Source: Arcticibacter sp045629565
GTDB lineage: Bacteria > Bacteroidota > Bacteroidia > Sphingobacteriales > Sphingobacteriaceae
Assembly: GCF_045629565.1 (NCBI RefSeq)
Contig: NZ_JAZQRL010000126.1
Coordinates: 62,001-126,000, forward strand
Reading direction: 5' to 3'
DNA: 64,000 bases
How positions within the stretch are numbered: position 1 is the stretch's first letter; every line of letters starts with the position of its first letter. The notes below the pieces were generated by a model that worked only from the letters and a program-made list of their open reading frames with translations, did not search any database and was not told the origin of the DNA. Positions 33,641-42,929 of this stretch are shown here, one piece after another. Position numbers and translations under genes: made by a program.

Positions 33641-34324
33641 TTAAATATCAAATTTATAACCTACACCTTTAACTGTCGATATGTAGTTATCACCCAATTT
33701 CTCGCGAACCTTGCGGATATGTACATCTATGGTACGGTTTGTAACAACTACAGAGTCTTCCCAAATATTCTTCAAAATCACCTCTCTGGTATAGACTTTT
33801 CCGGGCTTCGAAGCAAGTAAATAAAGCAGTTCAAACTCTTTTTTAGCAAGAGAAATACGCTCTCCCCGCTGATAAACGAGATAAGTTTCGCGGTCTATAA
33901 CAAGATCACCTATTTCAATCTTATTCTCTACGATATCTTCGGTTTGATTGTTTCTCCTGAGAATAGCATTTATGCGACTAACGAGCGCGCGGGATTTAAT
34001 AGGTTTAGCGATGTAATCGTCTGCACCTACGTTAAACCCTGCTATTTCTGAATATTCTTCGCTACGGGCAGTAAGAAATACCATGAACGTAGACTTAAAG
34101 TCGTTCATTGACCGCATAATCCGGCAAGCTTCGATACCGTCCATCTTTGGCATCATCACATCGAGGATGATAAGGTCCGGATGAACCCGCTTTGCCTCGT
34201 TAATTCCCTCCTGACCGTTACTGGCTGTGTAAACCAAATAGCCTTCCTTTTTGAGATTATATTCTATTAGCTCCCGGATGTCTGGCTCGTCATCAACGAT
34301 TAGAATTTTTTGTTTTGAACTCAT
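33641..34324 (-). CDS. OmpR/PhoB-type response regulator
   Basis: A 227-residue two-component response regulator. The receiver domain has the acidic pocket D11-D12, phospho-acceptor D55 (LDVMMP), T85 and K107. A winged-helix DNA-binding domain (about 130-227) ends YISTVKGVGYKF. No histidine kinase gene is next to it, so it is an orphan here. In Bacteroidota, similar regulators near PhoR-like kinases control phosphate or stress genes, but the target cannot be inferred. A -7 box TAACTTTG lies 43 bases upstream. Confidence 0.88.
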   Translation of the reverse strand: MSSKQKILIVDDEPDIRELIEYNLKKEGYLVYTASNGQEGINEAKRVHPDLIILDVMMPKMDGIEACRIMRSMNDFKSTFMVFLTARSEEYSEIAGFNVGADDYIAKPIKSRALVSRINAILRRNNQTEDIVENKIEIGDLVIDRETYLVYQRGERISLAKKEFELLYLLASKPGKVYTREVILKNIWEDSVVVTNRTIDVHIRKVREKLGDNYISTVKGVGYKFDI

Positions 34325-34366
34325 GATTTTCGATTACAGCGCTAATGTAGCAGGAATAGGATACCT

Positions 34367-34374
34367 CAAAGTTA
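34367..34374 (-). promoter_or_regulatory. Bacteroidota -7 promoter element (TAACTTTG, minus strand)
   Basis: Read on the minus strand, TAACTTTG matches TAnnTTTG, 42 bases before the response-regulator ATG. A correctly spaced TTG is absent. Confidence 0.5.
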
Positions 34375-34427
34375 ATACAATATTAAGTTATTGTTAACAG
34401 GACAGATATCTTAACAAGTTCTTGAGC

Positions 34428-35525
34428 TCAATTTAATGTTTTTTTCAGGAATTCTTCAAGTGCCCCGCCACGCAGGTTCTTGGCGATGATTTTTCCCGAA
34501 GGATCTATCAGGAACGAGGCAGGGATAGCTGAAACCTGATATTGCCTGGCAGCCTCGCTGTTCCATTGATTAAGCTCGGAAACGTGAGGCCAATCCAGCT
34601 TATCAGCTTCGATTGCTTTTATCCAATCGGCCCTGTCGCCGTCCAGCGAAACGCCAAACACCGTAAAGTTTTTGTCTTTAAAAGCATGGTATTGCTTGAC
34701 GATATTGGGGTTCTCTTGTCGGCACGGCACGCACCACGACGCCCAAAAGTCGAGCAAGACATATTTCCCTTTAAAGTCCGACAGTTTCACGATGTGCCCG
34801 CTAGGTGCCGTCCCCTGGAAATCAATAGCCGGCTGACCCTTGGCGATTGGTTTAACCTTATTCATCTTGGCTATGAAGTCTTGCACCGGCTTATTGCCTG
34901 GAAACTTATCTTTCAAATTTTGAGCATAGGCTAAAAGCGGTTCCTCATATTCTACCTGATCGAGCATACTCATGGCATAAAAACCCGCAAGATTATCTTT
35001 ATTTTCTTCTGCAAAAGAAAGGACCTCAATACTAAAAGCTTTCATATTATCATCAAACTTCGGACTGAATTCCTGCATGAGCGCTTCGCGATCACCTGGG
35101 TTAGCGGACGAGCGCCGGTCAAACTCAGTCTTCAGATCGATAAACACCTTCCCGTATTTGCCATTTATTTTGTTAAGTTCTTTGAGTTTTTCAGCATCTG
35201 AGGAACCTTCAATTTCATAATCGCCTACAGAACTGGCATAGTCCGCACTAAACTTGAGCTTGTCACCATTCTGCGCAAGTAGCAAATAGTTTTTCGCATC
35301 AGCGACGATATAAAAGAAATCAGGCTCCGGAGAAGGAACGCGGAACCGGAACTCCCCCTTTTCATTTACGACGGCGGAATCGACAAGATCATTCCCTTTG
35401 AAGATTCGTACTTTGTTGAGGTTTCCTGCATTCCGAAGGGTACCGTCGATTGTAAAGGCCGTTTTATTCTGGCATGCAGATGCAACCAGGCTTAAGGCAA
35501 CGAGGAGTACTACTATTCTATTCAC
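34428..35525 (-). CDS. TlpA-like thiol-disulfide oxidoreductase lipoprotein (DUF4369 N-terminus)
   Basis: A 365-residue lipoprotein with lipobox VASAC (Cys18). The N-terminal beta-rich domain (about 20-130) starts AFTIDGTLRNAG and looks like DUF4369. A helical linker follows, then a thioredoxin fold with the WCVPC active site (C265 and C268). It would reduce or isomerise disulfides in the periplasm, as in ResA/TlpA-type proteins. The start is GTG at 35525, overlapping the TGA of gatB as GTGA, so it is coupled to gatB translation. Confidence 0.86.
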   Translation of the reverse strand: MNRIVVLLVALSLVASACQNKTAFTIDGTLRNAGNLNKVRIFKGNDLVDSAVVNEKGEFRFRVPSPEPDFFYIVADAKNYLLLAQNGDKLKFSADYASSVGDYEIEGSSDAEKLKELNKINGKYGKVFIDLKTEFDRRSSANPGDREALMQEFSPKFDDNMKAFSIEVLSFAEENKDNLAGFYAMSMLDQVEYEEPLLAYAQNLKDKFPGNKPVQDFIAKMNKVKPIAKGQPAIDFQGTAPSGHIVKLSDFKGKYVLLDFWASWCVPCRQENPNIVKQYHAFKDKNFTVFGVSLDGDRADWIKAIEADKLDWPHVSELNQWNSEAARQYQVSAIPASFLIDPSGKIIAKNLRGGALEEFLKKTLN

Positions 35526-36985
35526 TTTAAAGATTCTAATTTTTCTAAAAGAAGTTTGTTCGCAGCTTTGGGATCTATCTTACCCTTTGAGATCTTCATG
35601 ATCTCACCCATGAATAAACCTAAAACGCCCTTTTTGCCTTTATGGTATTCAGACACCTTGGCAGGATACTTTGCAACTGCCTCATCTACGAATCCAATGA
35701 GTTCGCTGTCATCAGTGTCGATGATCAGGTTGAGCTCCTGTACAAGCTGACTAACTGACTTGTCGCTTCCTGAAACAAGTGCAGGGAACAATTGCTGGAC
35801 AGCGGCTGTATTGTTGATCTTGGAAGACTCCACAAGCGACAATATTTCTGCGATTGGTGTCACATACGACTCTAGAACGGAGAAATCTTTCCCATTCTCG
35901 TTAACATACGACTGAAGCGGACCGTTTATCCAGTTAGCAGCGGCTTTATAGTAAGGTGTCTGCGTAACAAGTTGTTCAAAGAAGTCGGCTACCGTCTTAT
36001 CCGATGTTAATAGAGAAGCGTCGTAATGGGACAGCGAGAACTCATCTGAATATCTCTTGATTCTTTGTTCAGGCAGCTCCGGAAGCTCGCTTTTAAGCTG
36101 CTGGATCCATTCCTCGGATAATTCTAAAGGCGGGAGGTCGGGCTCAGGAAAATACCGGTAGTCGTTTGCCATTTCTTTCGAACGCAGAACGGACGTTATT
36201 CCGGTTGCTGCGTCGAAATTCAGGGTATTTTGGTCGATATGTTCTCCTCGCTCAACCAGCTTCACCTGTCTTTTGAATTCGTAGTTGATGGCCCTTTGCA
36301 GGTTGCGGATGGAATTAAGATTCTTGACTTCGCATCTGGCTCCGTATTCTTCAGAGCCCTTGGGTCTAACGGAGATATTGGCATCACAGCGTAAGCTCCC
36401 CTCCTCCATATTACCATCGCAAACGCCCAGGTACCTGACGATCTTACGAATTTCCGACATATAAGCTGCTGCTTCTTCTGCAGATCTCAGATCAGGTTCG
36501 GAAACGATTTCTATAAGCGGAACACCAGCTCTGTTCAGATCGATCAGCGAGTATGTACTGTCTTTGTCGTGCATGCTTTTACCCGCATCCTCTTCCATGT
36601 GGATCCGGTTGATCCGGATGTCTTTTTCCGTCCCGTCCTTTAACCTGATGGTTATGTATCCCCGCTGACAGACAGGAATCTCGTCCTGTGTAATCTGATA
36701 CCCCTTCGGAAGATCGGCATAGAAATAGTTTTTGCGGTCAAAGCGGTTGTACTTATTAATAGTGCAATTCGTTGCCCATCCCATTTTTACTGCGTAGGCC
36801 ACCACCTTTTCATTGATCTTTGGCAGTGTTCCGGGTAAGCCAACCGAGATAATGCTGGTGTGCTCATTAGGACCGGCACCGAAAGATGCAGGATCCGATG
36901 AGAAGATCTTGCTGTTTGTTAAGAGCTGCGCATGGATTTCAAGTCCGATAACCAGATCATATTTCGCCAGAATTTCCTCTGTCAT
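35522..36985 (-). CDS. gatB: Asp-tRNA(Asn)/Glu-tRNA(Gln) amidotransferase subunit B
   Basis: A 487-residue GatB, the kinase-like subunit of the tRNA-dependent amidotransferase. It begins with DLVIGLEIHAQL, contains the metal and ATP-site HMEEDAGKSMHD block (about 129-140) and LIEIVSEPDLRS, and ends with the GatB/YqeY helical tail (KGKIDPKAANKLL). Length is normal. gatA and gatC are not adjacent. It is co-transcribed with the TlpA-like lipoprotein, with a four-base overlap. Confidence 0.95.
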   Translation of the reverse strand: MTEEILAKYDLVIGLEIHAQLLTNSKIFSSDPASFGAGPNEHTSIISVGLPGTLPKINEKVVAYAVKMGWATNCTINKYNRFDRKNYFYADLPKGYQITQDEIPVCQRGYITIRLKDGTEKDIRINRIHMEEDAGKSMHDKDSTYSLIDLNRAGVPLIEIVSEPDLRSAEEAAAYMSEIRKIVRYLGVCDGNMEEGSLRCDANISVRPKGSEEYGARCEVKNLNSIRNLQRAINYEFKRQVKLVERGEHIDQNTLNFDAATGITSVLRSKEMANDYRYFPEPDLPPLELSEEWIQQLKSELPELPEQRIKRYSDEFSLSHYDASLLTSDKTVADFFEQLVTQTPYYKAAANWINGPLQSYVNENGKDFSVLESYVTPIAEILSLVESSKINNTAAVQQLFPALVSGSDKSVSQLVQELNLIIDTDDSELIGFVDEAVAKYPAKVSEYHKGKKGVLGLFMGEIMKISKGKIDPKAANKLLLEKLESLK

Positions 36986-37050
36986 ATGTAATGTACTTTA
37001 TTAAGGTTAAAGCTGATATCAAATATTTTATCATTTGCGGGAAGGATGGC

Positions 37051-37860
37051 TTACAGTGCCTGCCTGATCCGTAGAAGTTTCTCGAGAAGTTGCTCCAAAG
37101 AATCCAAGTGGAGCATATTAGCACCATCTGACTTTGCGTTCAGAGGATCAGGATGGGTTTCAATGAACAGCCCGTCTGCTCCCACGGCAATTGCCGCCTT
37201 AGCGATGGTTTCAATCAGTCCGGGCTTACCGCCAGTAACGCCATTCGGTTGGTTTGGCTGTTGAAGAGAATGCGTACAATCCATCACAACAGGGACGTCA
37301 AAAGAGCGCATTTCGGGAATCCCCCTAAAATCAACGATGAGATCCTGGTACCCAAATGTATTTCCTCTGTCTGTGAGAATTACTTGTGAGTTGCCAGAAT
37401 CCCTGACCTTCTCTACAGCGAAGGACATTGAGCTTGCAGATAAGAACTGCCCTTTCTTGATATTGATAAACTTACCTGTTTTAGCGGCAGCAACGAGCAG
37501 ATCGGTCTGACGGCACAGGAACGCAGGAATCTGCAACACATCAACATAGCAGGCAGCCATTGCTGCCTCATTGCTTTCATGAATGTCGGTAACGGTGGGA
37601 ATACCGAACTCATTGCCCACCTTGGCCAATATCTTGAGTGCTTTCTCATCACCTATTCCGGTAAAAGAATCCACTCTCGATCTGTTTGCTTTCCTGTATG
37701 AACCTTTGAAGATAAAGGGAATGCCCAGCCTGTCGGTGATATTAACAATCCGCTCAGCTATCTTCAGGGCCATCTCCTCCCCTTCAATAGCGCAGGGACC
37801 AGCCATAAGGAAAAAGTTATTGGTATCGGTATGTTTGATACCTGGAATTTGATTAATCAT
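37051..37860 (-). CDS. kdsA: 3-deoxy-8-phosphooctulonate synthase (Kdo-8-P synthase)
   Basis: A 269-residue KdsA. It condenses phosphoenolpyruvate with arabinose 5-phosphate in Kdo synthesis. Motifs are MAGPCAIE (about 18-25), FKGSYRKANRS (about 51-61) and DCTHSLQQPN (about 194-203). Its start overlaps the recQ stop by one base as TAATG, so it is translationally coupled to recQ. kdsD lies just across the divergent promoter of recQ, so two Kdo enzymes frame the helicase. Confidence 0.95.
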   Translation of the reverse strand: MINQIPGIKHTDTNNFFLMAGPCAIEGEEMALKIAERIVNITDRLGIPFIFKGSYRKANRSRVDSFTGIGDEKALKILAKVGNEFGIPTVTDIHESNEAAMAACYVDVLQIPAFLCRQTDLLVAAAKTGKFINIKKGQFLSASSMSFAVEKVRDSGNSQVILTDRGNTFGYQDLIVDFRGIPEMRSFDVPVVMDCTHSLQQPNQPNGVTGGKPGLIETIAKAAIAVGADGLFIETHPDPLNAKSDGANMLHLDSLEQLLEKLLRIRQAL

Positions 37861-40049
37861 TAGTTTCCTAATTCTGATAAAAATTTAATTCGCATGAGCT
37901 GCAGCTCCTCACGAGTGTAGTCGTCGGATCCAAGTTCCTTCAATGCGATGTCTATTGAATCCACTTCGGATGACCGGAAGTAGTCAAAAGCCTCATCCTG
38001 CCGGTCCTCATCGATCATCTCATCTATGTAATAATTCAAGTTAAGCTTGGTGCCCGAATTGACGATGGACTCGACCTCCCGCAGGATATCTTCGTAGGAT
38101 ATACCTTTTGAAGATGCGATATCCTCAAGGGCGATATGCCGATCTATATTTTGTATGATTGAAACTTTGAGGGCAGACTTGTTTGCAGCACTTTTTATGA
38201 TCAGGTCTACCGGCCTGTCTATCTCATTTTCCTCGACATATTTGCTGATCAGTTTCACGAACGGTGGGCCATACCTAACCGCTTTTCCGGCACCTACTCC
38301 TTGAATCTGCTTAAGCTCCTCAATAGACACTGGATAGTGGATACACATTTCCTCTAATGAAGGATCTGAGAATATGACATACGCAGGCAGGTTCTTTTCT
38401 ATGCCCACCTTCTTACAAAGATCTTTAAGCATCTTGAAAAGCTCGGTGTCAATAGTCCCGGCAGCTTGCTGATCGGTATCATCAAAATCATCATCCATGG
38501 ATCCCAGTTCCCGGTTCATCACAAACTTAAGAAAATGAGGGCTATCAATGAAGCCACTGCCTGATTTGGTCAGTCGCAGCAGGCCATAGTTATCTATATC
38601 TTTTGACAAGTAGTTGTTGAGAAGTGCCTGGCGCAATAAGGACTTCCAGAAAAGCAAGCCATCTGCCTTTCCGCTTCCGAAATAAGGAAGCTTGTTATGC
38701 TGATAAGCGCTGACCTGAGAGGTATCAATACCCATGAGAATATTCAGAAGGTGAATGTCATCGAACTTCTCCCCTAACTCACGAATCATGATCAGCGTAC
38801 TTCTAAGCTTCTCTGTCGCGTCAAAATGGGTACGCTCCGCCCTGCAATTGTCACACATAGATCCGCAACCGGCCTCATCAAAGTTTTCCCCAAAATAGTG
38901 CAAGATCTGCTTTCTCCGGCACACGGCCGACTCCGCATAATCAATTACCTCCTTCAGGATCTGCGTACCGATCTCCCGTTCAGAGACTGGCTTATCTTTC
39001 ATAAACTTAGCCAGCTTGTCGATATCCTTTTCAGAATAGAAAGCAACACAGACACCCTCACCACCATCTCTGCCGGCCCTGCCAGTCTCCTGATAGTAAC
39101 CTTCCATACTTTTGGGTATGTCGTGGTGGATCACATAACGAACGTCCGGTTTGTCAATACCCATTCCAAATGCGATAGTAGCAACGATAACATCGACATC
39201 TTCCATCAGGAATTTGTCCTGCGTATCGGCCCTGGTTTTTGGATCCAGGCCCGCATGATAGGGCAATGCCTTTATGCCGTTAAGCTTTAACGCCTCAGAT
39301 ATTTCTTCAACCTTCTTCCGGCTGAGACAGTACACGATACCCGACTTTCCGGTATGCGACTTAATAAATCTTATAATTTCTTTAACGACGTTCCGTTTCG
39401 GTCGCACCTCATAATAAAGATTATGACGGTTGAAAGATGACTTAAACAGCGTCGAATCAGTCATTTGCAGGTTTTTAATAATGTCCTGCTGTACCTTTGG
39501 AGTAGCAGTTGCCGTAAGTGCAATAATCGGGATCTGGTCACCTATGTTACTGATGACCTGTCTGATTTTTCTGTACTCAGGCCTGAAATCGTGCCCCCAC
39601 TCCGATATACAGTGGGCTTCATCCACCGCCACAAAAGATATCGTGATAAGCCGGAGAAAATCGATGTTCTCCTGCTTGGATAATGACTCTGGCGCAACGT
39701 AAAGTAACTTCGTTTCGCCGCTAAGTACATCATGTTTAACTTTTGCTATTTCAGATTTATTTAATGAAGAGTTTAAGAAGTGTGCGATGCTTTCTGTCCC
39801 CCCGAACCCCCTCAATTGGTCCACCTGATTTTTCATCAGGGCGATAAGCGGCGATATAACTATAGCCGTTCCTTCACTCATCAACGCGGGCAATTGGTAA
39901 CATATTGATTTACCTCCGCCCGTTGGCATTATTACAAATGTGTCTTTTTTCTGTATTATGTTGGTGATTATCGCTTCTTGCTCGCCTTTGAAATTATCAA
40001 AGCCAAAAAAATTCTGTAAATTATCAAATAATGATTTCTTGATCTCCAT
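37860..40049 (-). CDS. recQ: ATP-dependent DNA helicase RecQ
   Basis: A 729-residue RecQ helicase. In order: Walker A GGGKS (44-48), DEAH box (143-146) with the aromatic-rich loop CISEWGHDFRPEY, motif VI QETGRAGRDG (about 336-345), and an RQC zinc site using cysteines in the CRRKQILHYFG and CGSMCDNC segments (about 376-405). A winged helix and an HRDC domain (about 525-605) follow, with a C-terminal extension beyond HRDC as in other Bacteroidota RecQ. It acts in recombination and fork repair. It starts 94 bases from the divergent kdsD gene. Confidence 0.95.
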   Translation of the reverse strand: MEIKKSLFDNLQNFFGFDNFKGEQEAIITNIIQKKDTFVIMPTGGGKSICYQLPALMSEGTAIVISPLIALMKNQVDQLRGFGGTESIAHFLNSSLNKSEIAKVKHDVLSGETKLLYVAPESLSKQENIDFLRLITISFVAVDEAHCISEWGHDFRPEYRKIRQVISNIGDQIPIIALTATATPKVQQDIIKNLQMTDSTLFKSSFNRHNLYYEVRPKRNVVKEIIRFIKSHTGKSGIVYCLSRKKVEEISEALKLNGIKALPYHAGLDPKTRADTQDKFLMEDVDVIVATIAFGMGIDKPDVRYVIHHDIPKSMEGYYQETGRAGRDGGEGVCVAFYSEKDIDKLAKFMKDKPVSEREIGTQILKEVIDYAESAVCRRKQILHYFGENFDEAGCGSMCDNCRAERTHFDATEKLRSTLIMIRELGEKFDDIHLLNILMGIDTSQVSAYQHNKLPYFGSGKADGLLFWKSLLRQALLNNYLSKDIDNYGLLRLTKSGSGFIDSPHFLKFVMNRELGSMDDDFDDTDQQAAGTIDTELFKMLKDLCKKVGIEKNLPAYVIFSDPSLEEMCIHYPVSIEELKQIQGVGAGKAVRYGPPFVKLISKYVEENEIDRPVDLIIKSAANKSALKVSIIQNIDRHIALEDIASSKGISYEDILREVESIVNSGTKLNLNYYIDEMIDEDRQDEAFDYFRSSEVDSIDIALKELGSDDYTREELQLMRIKFLSELGN

Positions 40050-40099
40050 CGTCCTCTTCGGAAAAATTTAGAAAACCTAAACTTAACCCCAAAATAACA

Positions 40100-40107
40100 T
40101 ATTTTTG
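40100..40107 (+). promoter_or_regulatory. Bacteroidota -7 promoter element (TATTTTTG)
   Basis: TATTTTTG is an exact match, 36 bases before the TTG start of kdsD and inside the short recQ/kdsD divergent spacer. No clear -33 box. Confidence 0.58.
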
Positions 40108-40142
40108 CCGTTAATATGTATCTATTTCTAAAATAAATCTCC

Positions 40143-41108
40143 TTGGAAGCTCCACTAAACGTGCTTGAGACAGCAAAACGAACACTACAGATTGAACTTG
40201 ACGGAGTTTCCGGATTACTGTCAAAACTCAATAATGACTTTACTGTGATAATAGAAACGATACTTCAATTGAGAGGTCGCGTTATTGTTACCGGAGTGGG
40301 AAAAAGTGCTATTATCGCACAGAAAATCGTAGCCACATTTAACTCTACGGGAACACCATCGGTGTTCATGCACGCAGCTGATGCCATACATGGTGATCTG
40401 GGTATCATCCAGGATGAGGATCTGGTGATTTGTATCTCCAAAAGCGGCAATACGCCCGAAATAAAAGTTCTTGTCCCTCTTTTAAAACTCGCCGGCAGCA
40501 AGCTTATTGGCATGGTTGGCGACCTGAATTCCTATCTGGCGCACAACGCTGATCTGGTACTGGATACTACAGTTGAAAAGGAAGCCTGTCCGCTCAACCT
40601 CGCACCTACATCCAGCACGACGGCCCAGATAGTAATGGGAGACATTATGGCTGTCTGCCTTTTGGAATCCAGAGGGTTCAGCAGGTCGGATTTTGCACGC
40701 TATCACCCAGGCGGCACCCTCGGAAAAAGGCTATACCTGAAAGTAAGCGATCTTTACATTAATAATGAAAAGCCGAGTGTACGCCCTGACGCCTCCATTA
40801 AGGAAGTTATAATAGAAATAACTAAAAACCGTTTAGGTGCTGTAACCGTACTCCGGGGAGAGGATATCTGCGGGATCATAACAGATGGTGATATTCGAAG
40901 AATGATGGAAAAATATGATTCTGTGGGTCATCTGCAGGCTCAGGATATTATGTATAGTGCACCAAGGACGATTGAAAGCGAAGAACTCGCCGTCAACGCC
41001 CTTGCGATGATGCGGGCAAATAATATCACACAATTAATAGTTTTAGAAGCTGGAATTTACAAAGGTATTATACATTTGCACGATTTATTAAGAGAAGGAA
41101 TTATTTAA
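40143..41108 (+). CDS. kdsD: Arabinose-5-phosphate isomerase (KpsF/GutQ/KdsD)
   Basis: A 321-residue sugar-phosphate isomerase. A SIS domain (about 35-180) has GVGKSAIIAQKI, the SKSGNTPE loop and HPGGTLGKRL, followed by two CBS domains (about 205-320). It makes arabinose 5-phosphate, the substrate of KdsA. The start is most likely TTG at 40143: an in-frame stop lies at 40134-40136 and no ATG precedes the SIS domain; GTG at 40161 is an alternative. It is followed after 14 bases by manC. Confidence 0.92.
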   Translation: MEAPLNVLETAKRTLQIELDGVSGLLSKLNNDFTVIIETILQLRGRVIVTGVGKSAIIAQKIVATFNSTGTPSVFMHAADAIHGDLGIIQDEDLVICISKSGNTPEIKVLVPLLKLAGSKLIGMVGDLNSYLAHNADLVLDTTVEKEACPLNLAPTSSTTAQIVMGDIMAVCLLESRGFSRSDFARYHPGGTLGKRLYLKVSDLYINNEKPSVRPDASIKEVIIEITKNRLGAVTVLRGEDICGIITDGDIRRMMEKYDSVGHLQAQDIMYSAPRTIESEELAVNALAMMRANNITQLIVLEAGIYKGIIHLHDLLREGII

Positions 41109-41122
41109 CCAATTGAGCGAAA

Positions 41123-42205
41123 ATGAAGAACTTTTATGCCATTATAATGGCAGGAGGTATTGGCAGCAGGTTCTGGCCTATAAGCCGTTCCGCCCATCCT
41201 AAACAATTTTTAGATATCCTCGGTACCGGAAAGACACTTATTCAACAGACGTACGAACGATTTTTAAAGATAATTCCGGCTGAGAACATATATATAGCCA
41301 CAAATGACATTTACATTCCGCTTGTCAAGGAACAGCTGACAGGGATTTCCGAGGAGCAGATTCTGGGCGAACCCATCATGAAAAACACAGCGCCCTGCAT
41401 CGCTTATGCGAGTCATAAGATCAGCTTGCTGAACCCTGATGCAGCAATTGTGGTGTCACCTTCTGATCATTTGATCCTGGACCAGGAAGCATTCAGTAAG
41501 GATATCCTTTTATCACTGGAAGCTGCTTCAGGAAACAATTGCCTGATCACCCTGGGGATTAAGCCTTCAAGACCTGATACTGGATATGGGTATATTCAGT
41601 ATACCACCCAAACCATCGGAAATTCCTTTCACAAGGTTAAGACCTTTACTGAGAAGCCGAATTTCGAGCTGGCGCAAACTTTCGTTCAGAGCGGAGACTT
41701 TTTATGGAACGCTGGTATTTTTGTCTGGTCGGCCAGATCGATTTTAAGCGCCTTAAATGAATTCCTGCCAGACATGAACGACATATTCAGGGAGGGTGCC
41801 AGTAAGCTAAACACAGAGGCTGAAAATGCGTTCATTCACCATGCCTACTTCCAGTGCACCAATATCTCAATTGACTATGGCATTATGGAGAAGGCGTCAA
41901 ACGTTTATGTGTTACCAACAGACTTTGGATGGTCTGATCTGGGTACCTGGTCATCGGTATATGAATTGGCCGAAAAAGACTATGTGGGGAATGCTGTAAT
42001 CCCTTCGCAAAACGTCATGATGTATGATTCGTCAAACTGTATGGTGAAAGTCCCCAAAGATAAACTTGTGATCTTGCAAGGCTTGGACGACTATATTGTT
42101 GTGGAATCGAATAATACGCTTATGATATGTCAGAAATCACATGAGCAACACGTAAAACAGATCGTAACGGATGTGAAGTCAAAATTCGGAACGTTATATA
42201 TTTAA
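41123..42205 (+). CDS. manC: Mannose-1-phosphate guanylyltransferase
   Basis: A 360-residue nucleotidyltransferase of the ManC/GMP family. It starts with the signature MAGGIGSRFWPISR and PKQFLDI, and contains the FTEKPN loop and the FLWNAGIFVW segment (about 192-201). It makes GDP-mannose for polysaccharide or LPS and for GDP-sugar derivatives. The fused isomerase domain of the bifunctional enzymes is absent. It is probably co-transcribed with kdsD, with a strong hairpin right after the stop. Confidence 0.93.
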   Translation: MKNFYAIIMAGGIGSRFWPISRSAHPKQFLDILGTGKTLIQQTYERFLKIIPAENIYIATNDIYIPLVKEQLTGISEEQILGEPIMKNTAPCIAYASHKISLLNPDAAIVVSPSDHLILDQEAFSKDILLSLEAASGNNCLITLGIKPSRPDTGYGYIQYTTQTIGNSFHKVKTFTEKPNFELAQTFVQSGDFLWNAGIFVWSARSILSALNEFLPDMNDIFREGASKLNTEAENAFIHHAYFQCTNISIDYGIMEKASNVYVLPTDFGWSDLGTWSSVYELAEKDYVGNAVIPSQNVMMYDSSNCMVKVPKDKLVILQGLDDYIVVESNNTLMICQKSHEQHVKQIVTDVKSKFGTLYI

Positions 42206-42211
42206 GACATG

Positions 42212-42256
42212 CATGAGGGAAGCGGTTCTGCATATATCTGAACCGCTTCCCTCATG
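42212..42256. terminator. Long hairpin between convergent genes, no clear U-tract
   Basis: A 17-bp perfect stem (42212-42228 with 42240-42256) surrounds an 11-base loop, between the stops of manC and the convergent barrel-like gene. Neither side has a T-run, so it may act as a mRNA 3' stabiliser or as a Rho-assisted terminator. Confidence 0.6.
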
Positions 42257-42274
42257 TATGAGCGTGGCAATTAT

Positions 42275-42874
42275 CTAGCCTTTATGCTTGTAATGGCGAC
42301 CCCCTATGAATTTGCTTACTCCAAATCCAAGAACCCAGGTGTCATAAGACTTCCATTTAACGTCGTAGGTGAGCTCACCAACAACTTCCCAACCACCATG
42401 GAGATGGATGCCATAGTCGACTCCAACAGTAGAAAGAAACAGATTTTCTTCTTTGGTGATTTCATCACCGACTCCCACCATCAGACCCAGGTGGTTTCCG
42501 GGCTTATAAGTGCCCACAACTTTCGTAGCAAAGGGTCTTGAGCGTTCCAGCATTTTATGATCCACCTGATGGAGGTGCTCTTCGACTGTAAAATCTTCGA
42601 GGATCAAATCATTATGCAGACCAAGCGCCCAATGCTTATTAATCACGTAGTCGGCATTGAAGGCCCATGACGGCATCATTAACCATTTCTCCTCGCCGGC
42701 CTGAACTCCTTCATGGATGTGTGCGTGACCAAGAGCCAGGGTGATTTTGTAACCCTTTTCTTCCGTCTGCATCGGCTTGTGACCCTGTGGTTGTGCAAAT
42801 GATGGTTTGCTTAAGGCCAGGAAGGAAATGCAGGCGATGAAAGCTACCGCTGAATTTAAATTATAGAATCTCAT
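42275..42874 (-). CDS. Exported beta-barrel-like protein, unknown function
   Basis: A 199-residue protein with a signal peptide cut after SFA (about residue 27). It has alternating amphipathic strands (WALGLHNDLILEDF, HLGLMVGVGDEI, YDTWVLGFGVSKFIG) consistent with a small outer-membrane barrel. Histidines are frequent (GHAHIHEG at about 48-55 and further pairs). No named family is recognised. Monocistronic, convergent to manC. Confidence 0.7.
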   Translation of the reverse strand: MRFYNLNSAVAFIACISFLALSKPSFAQPQGHKPMQTEEKGYKITLALGHAHIHEGVQAGEEKWLMMPSWAFNADYVINKHWALGLHNDLILEDFTVEEHLHQVDHKMLERSRPFATKVVGTYKPGNHLGLMVGVGDEITKEENLFLSTVGVDYGIHLHGGWEVVGELTYDVKWKSYDTWVLGFGVSKFIGGRHYKHKG

Positions 42875-42929
42875 GTATTGAACTTTTTACAAAAAGAACA
42901 ATTTTGTCGCGGAATAAAAGTGATGAGAA

